Assembly (NCBI GenBank): GCA_964583605.1
Contig: CAZOWL010000038.1
Span: forward strand, 1 to 37,346
Reading direction: 5' to 3'
Source of the DNA: CAZOWL01 sp964583605
Lineage (GTDB): Bacteria; Pseudomonadota; Gammaproteobacteria; Chromatiales; Chromatiaceae
Length of the DNA: 37,346 bases
The notes under the pieces are model-generated. The model ran no database searches and had not been told where the DNA came from. It saw nothing but the letters and a program-made list of their open reading frames with translations. The position numbers and the translations under genes were made by a program. Each line of letters starts with the position of its first letter. Within the stretch, counting starts at the first letter, position 1. Below, in pieces: positions 32,521 to 37,346 of this stretch.

Positions 32521-33440
32521 CAGGCCGAGACCTCCTCGACCGGCTGGGTGCGACGCTGTAGGCCAGCCATGCCGTGCCAATAGCCATCGCACGGGCCGAC
32601 AGGCATCAATGGCTCGAGGAGGGCCTCACCCTCCGCTGGGGCGAGATCACCAGTCAGGCAGCGATAGAAGACCTCAATGACCCGCTCAGTCTGATTCGAC
32701 TGCGGACTGATCCGAATCACATCGACATCCAGCTCGCGCAGGCGCGGGATCTCCGCGACCAGATTGAAGGTCTTGGCCGATTGGGTCTGGATGCCGTTCA
32801 AGGCGAGGAAACGGGTGTCGTCCTGCGCCGCCAGGGTGAGCCCGTCTGGGTAGTCGATACAGCAATAGCGGCAATCGTCCTTCGGGAGATTGTGCGCGCG
32901 CGCCGTGAAACACCTGGCCGAATAGGCCAGCGGCAACCGGCCATAGGCAAAGACCTCGGTCTCGACTCCGGTGGGCCGTCGCAGCTGCATATCGGCGAGC
33001 GATTGGTGAGAGAGTTCGACGGGAAAGACCCAGCGCTTGAGCCCTTGGCGGGCCAGCAATGCGAGGGAGCGCTCGTTGTAGACATTGACGCTATGGCCAG
33101 CAACGAAGGGCTTGCCTTGCATGAGATGGATGGCGCCGATGTCGTTGGCTTCCACGAGATAGCGCCCGTTGGCACAGATCCGTCGAAGCCTCTGAAGCTC
33201 CGATTCGGCCTCGAGCAGGGCCAGCGTCGACAGCACCACCTCCTTGCCTGCGGCGCTGAGACGCTCAGCAATGGCCAGCCAGTCCTCGGGGCACAGCTGG
33301 GTGCGCTTCGAGCAGATGGTCTCGCCGAGATAGACAATATCGACAGGGGCATCGAGGATGCGCTCGTAGAAGGCCTCGACCGTCTCTTTCGGCCAATAAT
33401 AGGAAATCGGCCCCAGTGAGAGCTTGGGTTGCTGGGTCAT
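32520..33440 (-). CDS. ubiV: UbiV, U32-family iron-sulfur protein of anaerobic ubiquinone synthesis
   Basis: With UbiU, forms the oxygen-independent hydroxylase of the ubiquinone ring, using prephenate as oxygen donor in Escherichia coli. The 306 residues start MTQQPKLSLGPISYYWP and keep the 4Fe-4S cysteines: Cys43 (ETICSKR), Cys177 (YSARCFTAR), and Cys190 and Cys194 (KDDCRYCCIDY). Their spacing matches the Escherichia coli ligands Cys180, Cys193 and Cys197. The ATG at 33440 is 18 nt after the ubiU stop, so the two are cotranscribed. The stop TGA uses the edge base of repeat copy E. Confidence 0.94.
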   Translation of the reverse strand: MTQQPKLSLGPISYYWPKETVEAFYERILDAPVDIVYLGETICSKRTQLCPEDWLAIAERLSAAGKEVVLSTLALLEAESELQRLRRICANGRYLVEANDIGAIHLMQGKPFVAGHSVNVYNERSLALLARQGLKRWVFPVELSHQSLADMQLRRPTGVETEVFAYGRLPLAYSARCFTARAHNLPKDDCRYCCIDYPDGLTLAAQDDTRFLALNGIQTQSAKTFNLVAEIPRLRELDVDVIRISPQSNQTERVIEVFYRCLTGDLAPAEGEALLEPLMPVGPCDGYWHGMAGLQRRTQPVEEVSA

Positions 33441-33458
33441 ATCATGGATCCCCGTCAG

Positions 33459-34460
33459 TCACTGCCACGGCCGATGGTAGGCGCCCAGAGTCGTCTGGGT
33501 GCCCTCGGACACCTTGCCCAGCTCCGCGAGCCATTCCACCTTCGGCTGATAGTGGCTTGGGTCGCGGCAACAGCTATCCAACGCGGCCCGCCAGACCCGC
33601 GTGACCTGCTCGACATAGACGGGACTGCGCTGGCGACCCTCGATCTTGATCGCCTTCACACCGCACTCGATGAGCTTCGGCAAGAGTTCGAGTGTATTGA
33701 GGCTGGTGGGCTCCTCGATCGCATGATACGTATGGGCGCCCACCTTATAGCTGCCCTTACACAGCGTCGGATAGCCCGCATTGCGCCCATGGCCGTAGCG
33801 TTCGATCAGGACGCCGCCGAGTCGCGTCTCAAGACCATCGGCGGTCTCGCGCCACTCCACATGACTGGCCGGCGAGCAGGCGCCAAAGTTGTTCGGCGAG
33901 CGCCCGGTCGCGTACGAAGAAAGGATGCATCGCCCCTCGACCATCACGCAGAGGCTGCCGAAGGCGAAGACCTCGATATCCACCGGGCTGTTCTCGACGA
34001 CGTGCTTGACCTGGCTCAGGGAGAGCACGCGTGGCAGCACGGCGCGGCGGATCCCGAAGTGCTCCTTGTAGAATCTGAGGGCCTCGTAATTCGTCGCCGA
34101 GCCCTGAACCGACAGGTGCAGCTTCAGGCCGGGGTGGTGCGCGCTGGCGTAGTCCAGCACGCCGAGATCGGCGGCGATGACCGCATCGACCCCGAGATCG
34201 GCGGCCTGATCGACCGCGGCACGCCAGCGCGCCCAACCGCTGGGTTGCGGATAGGTGTTCAGTGCGATGAAGACCTTCACGCCGCGCTGGCGGGCATACT
34301 TGATGCCTTCAGCAATCTTGCCCGGGCCGAAGTTCAGGCCCGCGAAATGGCGCGCATTGGTGTCATCGCGAAAACCGATGTAGACAGCGTCGGCGCCCTG
34401 ATCGACTGCGACCTTGAGCGACGGCAGATTACCTGCCGGACAGACAAGCTCCATAGACAA
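33459..34460 (-). CDS. ubiU: UbiU, U32-family iron-sulfur protein of anaerobic ubiquinone synthesis
   Basis: Partner of UbiV. The sequence MELVCPAGNLPSLK, DDTNARHFAGLNF, VFAFGSLCVMVEGRCILSS, NFGACSPASH, GYPTLCKG and VKAIKIEGRQRSPVYV follows Escherichia coli UbiU nearly throughout. Counted from the ATG at 34454, the four cluster cysteines fall at 169, 176, 193 and 232, the same numbers as in Escherichia coli. The listed start is a TTG two codons earlier (34460), because GAGGAG lies eight bases upstream of it; the ATG has the same sequence at 14 bases. It lies 80 nt downstream of the radical SAM gene. Confidence 0.95.
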   Translation of the reverse strand: MSMELVCPAGNLPSLKVAVDQGADAVYIGFRDDTNARHFAGLNFGPGKIAEGIKYARQRGVKVFIALNTYPQPSGWARWRAAVDQAADLGVDAVIAADLGVLDYASAHHPGLKLHLSVQGSATNYEALRFYKEHFGIRRAVLPRVLSLSQVKHVVENSPVDIEVFAFGSLCVMVEGRCILSSYATGRSPNNFGACSPASHVEWRETADGLETRLGGVLIERYGHGRNAGYPTLCKGSYKVGAHTYHAIEEPTSLNTLELLPKLIECGVKAIKIEGRQRSPVYVEQVTRVWRAALDSCCRDPSHYQPKVEWLAELGKVSEGTQTTLGAYHRPWQ

Positions 34461-34540
34461 ATGCCGATCTCCTCATGTCTTGAGCCGCGCCCGACTCCGG
34501 CCGAAGTCGAGACGGGCATTGTGGTCCAGATCCAGGAAGC

Positions 34541-35500
34541 TCAGGCCAGCCCGCCCGCGGCGCGGGCCAAGACCGTCGATTCCCCCGCCACACACCAGCC
34601 CTGTGCGGTACGCCGACGGCGCAGCTCCTGCTCAATGCCGTTCAATACGATCCACTTCTTCGCACACCAGCCAGGCGCCAACAGGATGTCCGGCGAGGCC
34701 GTGCCGGTGAGGCGATGGAACCGCACGCCCGCTGGCGTGCGCTCGATCAAGTCCGCCGCGATATCGATGTATTCGCACAGTGATAGCGGACGATAGTCAC
34801 CGCGCCGCCACTGATGCGCGAGCCGCGTCCCCTTGACGATATGCAAGGGGTGCAGTTTCAAACCATCGCAGCCGAGCGCCAACACCGCATCAAGGGTCGC
34901 CAACGCTTCCCCGCGACCTTCGCCCGGCATGCCGATGATCAAATGCGTGCAGACCGGCAAACCGCGACGCCGGGCCGCGCGGACAGCCCGACGATACTCC
35001 GCGAATCCATGTCCGCGATTCACCCGCTTCAAGGTCGCGTCAAACGCCGACTGCAGGCCGAGCTCAAGCCAGACCTCGTAGCCTTGGCTGCGGTAGCTGG
35101 CGAGCAGATCCAGCACGGTATCAGGGACACAATCGGGTCGGGTGCCGACGGAGAGACCCACGACGCCCTCGGCGGCAAGGGCGGCCCGATAGAGCTGACT
35201 GAGATAGGTCGTATCGGCGTACGTATTTGTGTATGCCTGAAAGTACGCGATATAGCGTTGTGCACCGGTCCGCCGTCGAATGACCCGCCGGCCCGCCGCG
35301 ATCTGCTCGGCCACCCCGAGCGGGCGGCTGGCGCTCGGATTGAAGGAGGCGTTGTTGCAGAAGGTACAGCCGCCCCGTCCCTTGCTGCCGTCACGATTCG
35401 GACAGGTCAGGCCGGCGTTGATCGCGAGCTTGTGTACCCGCTGCCCGTAACGGCGCAACAGATCAACGCCGAGCGTATTGACTAGGTCCGGCAAGGGCAT
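34541..35500 (-). CDS. YhcC-family radical SAM protein
   Basis: A 319-residue radical SAM protein of the TIGR01212/YhcC type. The cluster-binding cysteines are Cys33, Cys45 and Cys48 (LTCPNRDG then GGCTFCNN); the family is recognised by this unusually long spacing. Other blocks are YFQAYTNTYADTTYL, SVGTRPDCVPDTVLD, WLELGLQSAFDATLKRVNRG (shown to 20 residues) and CTHLIIGMPGEGR. The reaction is not established. It is the first gene of a minus-strand unit yhcC-ubiU-ubiV with an FNR-like palindrome upstream, which fits an anaerobic role. No good ribosome-binding site precedes the ATG at 35500. Confidence 0.92.
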   Translation of the reverse strand: MPLPDLVNTLGVDLLRRYGQRVHKLAINAGLTCPNRDGSKGRGGCTFCNNASFNPSASRPLGVAEQIAAGRRVIRRRTGAQRYIAYFQAYTNTYADTTYLSQLYRAALAAEGVVGLSVGTRPDCVPDTVLDLLASYRSQGYEVWLELGLQSAFDATLKRVNRGHGFAEYRRAVRAARRRGLPVCTHLIIGMPGEGRGEALATLDAVLALGCDGLKLHPLHIVKGTRLAHQWRRGDYRPLSLCEYIDIAADLIERTPAGVRFHRLTGTASPDILLAPGWCAKKWIVLNGIEQELRRRRTAQGWCVAGESTVLARAAGGLA

Positions 35501-35577
35501 CGCGCTATCGTCAAGTCGCGCTCTCGGCAGCTGCCTGAATCAATCGCGCAGGCTCCCACAGATGAGCGGACCGGACA

Positions 35578-35591
35578 ATGATTGCAATCAA
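35578..35591 (-). promoter_or_regulatory. FNR/Anr-box-like palindrome upstream of yhcC-ubiU-ubiV
   Basis: ATGATTGCAATCAA on the plus strand (TTGATTGCAATCAT on the gene strand) matches TTGAT-N4-ATCAA at nine of ten defined positions. Its centre is about 84 nt upstream of the yhcC start, and no plus-strand gene begins nearby. In Escherichia coli, ubiUV is activated by FNR under anaerobiosis, so the position makes biological sense. No clear -10 hexamer is seen at the class I or class II distance. Confidence 0.55.
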
Positions 35592-35650
35592 AGGCATAGA
35601 CATTTTCCGATCCTGCTCGGGCGGGCATCAGCCAAGCAGATCGCGGGGCG

Positions 35651-36643
35651 CTATTCTTCTGGCGCCGCCGCAATCAAGCCGTGGCGGCGTGCAACCTCGA
35701 GGATCAGCTCGGCGATCAGCTCCGGCCGCTCCTCGTGGGCGAGGTGTCCCAAGCCCGGCAGCTCGAGCACCGCCGCATCAGGCAGCAGGCGCTCAACCTG
35801 ATAGGCCTGGTCCGGGGGGATGAACCCATCCGCTGTCCCGGTCACCAGCAAGACCGGTCTATCGAGTGCTGGGAAATCAGCCTCAAGGTCCTCCAGTCGC
35901 CACTTGGCCATCATCATCAGCGCGGCCCCGGCGTGCCCAGGCGTGCGAAAGAGCCGCCCATACCAGTCAAGCTCTTTGGCCTCGAGCTGCGAGCCGGTGC
36001 CGGCCAGCGTGCGCGAGACGACCGCCGGGTCGGAGGCATGCCAAGCAAAGGCCTTCGCCGCCAGATCCGTTGTCACCACCGCGCGTACGATCGGTGAGAA
36101 TACCCGAAAGGCGAGACCGCGGGGCCCGAGCAGGGCCCCATTGAGGCTGACCAGGGCCCGCGGGGCGATCCGGTCATCGATGATCATACGCGCCAGTATC
36201 GCAGCCCCCGCCGAATGGCCCACGACGAGCGACGGCGTCACGCCCGTGGCAGCGAGAAACTGTGCGACGAGGTTGGCCATCCCAGGAAGCGAAAACTGTT
36301 CCTCGGCGGGCCAGCTGGTAAAGCCGTGGCCAGGCAGATCCGGCGCGATCACAGTGAAATGCGCCGCGAGCCGCGGCGCCAGCTCGTGCCAGGAATGCGT
36401 CGCCGCACCGGTGCCATGCACGAGGAGCAGCACGGGCCCCTGGCCCAAGCGCTGATAGTGCCAGCGGATCCCGCCAGCCACGATGAAGCGGCTCGCCGAG
36501 CGGTTCGGCCAATCGCGGCCGTCGGTCGCCCAGACAGGTCCCTGATCCATTGGCGCCGCGTCAGTACCAGGCGACGTGACCCAGCCCAGCAAGCCGATGA
36601 GGGCCAAGAGCACCGCCGCCCGGGGCCCGGGCGATCTCGTCAT
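35651..36643 (-). CDS. bchO: BchO-family alpha/beta hydrolase (magnesium chelatase accessory protein)
   Basis: BchO proteins accompany magnesium chelatase in bacteriochlorophyll synthesis; the exact reaction is unproven. The block DGRDWPNRSASRFIVAGG, then LLLVHGTGAATHSWHELAP (near 73-90), APDLPGHGFTSW, and nucleophile Ser144 in VVGHSAGAAILARM are characteristic. Asp272 (TGTADGFIPP) and His300 (LPGLGHLAHEE) complete a triad. The ATG at 36643 overlaps the cyclophilin stop (ATGA). The 330-residue product then begins with a signal-peptide-like hydrophobic stretch (AAVLLALIGLLGW), unusual for BchO. An ATG at 36550 (MDQGPVWATDGRDW) would give a cytoplasmic form without a good ribosome-binding site. 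Confidence 0.87.
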   Translation of the reverse strand: MTRSPGPRAAVLLALIGLLGWVTSPGTDAAPMDQGPVWATDGRDWPNRSASRFIVAGGIRWHYQRLGQGPVLLLVHGTGAATHSWHELAPRLAAHFTVIAPDLPGHGFTSWPAEEQFSLPGMANLVAQFLAATGVTPSLVVGHSAGAAILARMIIDDRIAPRALVSLNGALLGPRGLAFRVFSPIVRAVVTTDLAAKAFAWHASDPAVVSRTLAGTGSQLEAKELDWYGRLFRTPGHAGAALMMMAKWRLEDLEADFPALDRPVLLVTGTADGFIPPDQAYQVERLLPDAAVLELPGLGHLAHEERPELIAELILEVARRHGLIAAAPEE

Positions 36644-37239
36644 TCCGAAGCGTTGCTGGGCTCGTCCTTGAGCTCCCGACAATCGGTCAGCACGACCTTC
36701 TTCGCTGGCCGACCCCGCGGGGTACCGACTTCCTCCATCTTGCGCACCACATCCATGCCTTCGATGACGCGTCCGAAGACGACATGCTTGCCGTCCAGCC
36801 AAGAGGTCTTGTCCAGCGTGATGAAGAACTGCGACGTGTTCGTGCTGCGTCCGGAATTGGCCATCGACAGCACGCCCGGGCCGTCGTGCTTGAGGCGGAA
36901 GTTCTCGTCGGGGAATCGCCCGCCGTAGATGGAATCGCCGCCCTTGCCGTTACCCTGGGTGATGTCGCCGCCCTGGATCATGAAACCGGGAATGATGCGG
37001 TGAAAGGGCGTTCCCGCATAGTCGAGTGCCACGCGGCTACCTCGACCTCGCTCCCCAGTGCACAAAGAGCGGAAGTTCTCGGCCGTCTTCGGGACAACGT
37101 CGGCGCGCAGCTCAGCGACGATCGTGCCGGCGGGCTCGCGCCCAATGCTCACATCGAAGGCCACCCGCGGGTTCTCCGCGAGCGCCTGGGCGGCGCCAGC
37201 GGTACCGAGCAGCGCAACCAGGATCCGAGGCCATCTCAT
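36640..37239 (-). CDS. Exported eukaryote-type cyclophilin (peptidyl-prolyl cis-trans isomerase)
   Basis: A 199-residue cyclophilin with signal peptide MRWPRILVALLGTAGAAQALA, cut near Ala21 and so periplasmic. The mature part resembles eukaryotic cyclophilin A more than the Escherichia coli PpiA/PpiB type. VPKTAENFRSLCTGERG includes the divergent loop after the TGE motif. FHRIIPGFMIQGGD holds His80, Arg81, Phe86 and Gln89. MANSGRSTNTSQFFI and TSWLDGKHVVFG follow, with Trp147 and His152 equivalent to Trp121 and His126 of the human protein, the cyclosporin-contact positions. The ATG at 37239 has AGGAG eight bases upstream. The stop overlaps the bchO start. Confidence 0.93.
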   Translation of the reverse strand: MRWPRILVALLGTAGAAQALAENPRVAFDVSIGREPAGTIVAELRADVVPKTAENFRSLCTGERGRGSRVALDYAGTPFHRIIPGFMIQGGDITQGNGKGGDSIYGGRFPDENFRLKHDGPGVLSMANSGRSTNTSQFFITLDKTSWLDGKHVVFGRVIEGMDVVRKMEEVGTPRGRPAKKVVLTDCRELKDEPSNASE

Positions 37240-37285
37240 CGTGTGTTCTCCTAAGAAGTCAAAGACCGCCATGGTAAACCCTATA

Positions 37286-37346
37286 ATGAACTTCGCGAAG
37301 CACGTCCGCTCCCTCGCCCTCTGGGAGAGGGTTGGGGTGAGGGAAC
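37286..37346 (+). repeat. Composite two-hairpin repeat, copy F (right-truncated)
   Basis: Left end ATGAACTTCGCGAAGCACG at 37286, then the first hairpin and the GGTGAGGGAAC block, where the window ends. The last 37 bases are identical to the first 37 bases of the window. It lies 46 bp upstream of the cyclophilin start codon. Confidence 0.9.

Noticed and set aside
33429..34796. 455-codon plus-strand open frame opposite ubiU
   Set aside because: It is antisense to a strongly conserved UbiU sequence and has no recognisable motif; long antisense frames are expected in GC-rich DNA.

Overview
This window is a stretch of GC-rich bacterial chromosome. The gene content points to a purple sulfur bacterium or close relative (Gammaproteobacteria, Chromatiaceae-like). 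The clues are a BchO-type magnesium-chelatase accessory hydrolase (bacteriochlorophyll synthesis), a menaquinone cluster beside the UbiT/UbiU/UbiV oxygen-independent ubiquinone genes, glycogen genes, and the gammaproteobacterial gene orders radC-rpmB-rpmG and coaBC-dut-algC-argB. The lineage is inferred from content; no 16S rRNA or tRNA gene was seen.

Layout. 1-3.7 kb: a repeat copy, pgl, then mobA and an alpha/beta hydrolase on the minus strand, then a secreted SOUL heme-binding protein. 3.7-5.9 kb: an unrecognised 731-residue protein with a zinc ribbon, a coiled coil, one membrane span and a helical-repeat domain. 6-8.8 kb: an Lrp/AsnC regulator divergent from a long-type 2-isopropylmalate synthase. 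8.8-15.6 kb: rpmG, rpmB and radC (minus), then coaBC, dut, an algC-position gene and argB (plus). The algC-position protein keeps the fold and metal loop of phosphomannomutase/phosphoglucomutase but has lost the phosphoserine and the substrate-binding loops. 15.5-17.4 kb: a DUF4124 protein and pyrE. 17.8-23.5 kb: glgB divergent from glgC and malQ. 23.5-30.4 kb: menF-menD-menB-menA-[two repeats]-menC-DHNA-CoA thioesterase, all minus strand; menE and menH are absent. 30.7-35.5 kb: a membrane-anchored hydrolase and ubiT (plus), converging on yhcC-ubiU-ubiV (minus), which has an FNR-box-like palindrome upstream. 35.6-37.3 kb: a secreted eukaryote-type cyclophilin overlapping bchO.

A composite repeat of about 120 bp made of two hairpins occurs six times in the same orientation, plus one probable decayed copy. 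Its right edge repeatedly coincides with the stop codon of a minus-strand gene (lrp, menA, ubiV). In glgB the reading frame runs into the element, so the last residues of the protein are repeat-encoded. The window starts and ends inside copies of this element, so it may be an assembly contig broken at repeats.

The strongest unusual items are the algC-locus pseudoenzyme with a sensor-like N-terminus, the repeat that coincides with stop codons, the unclassified zinc-ribbon/repeat membrane protein, and the two-quinone gene block with candidate anaerobic control.
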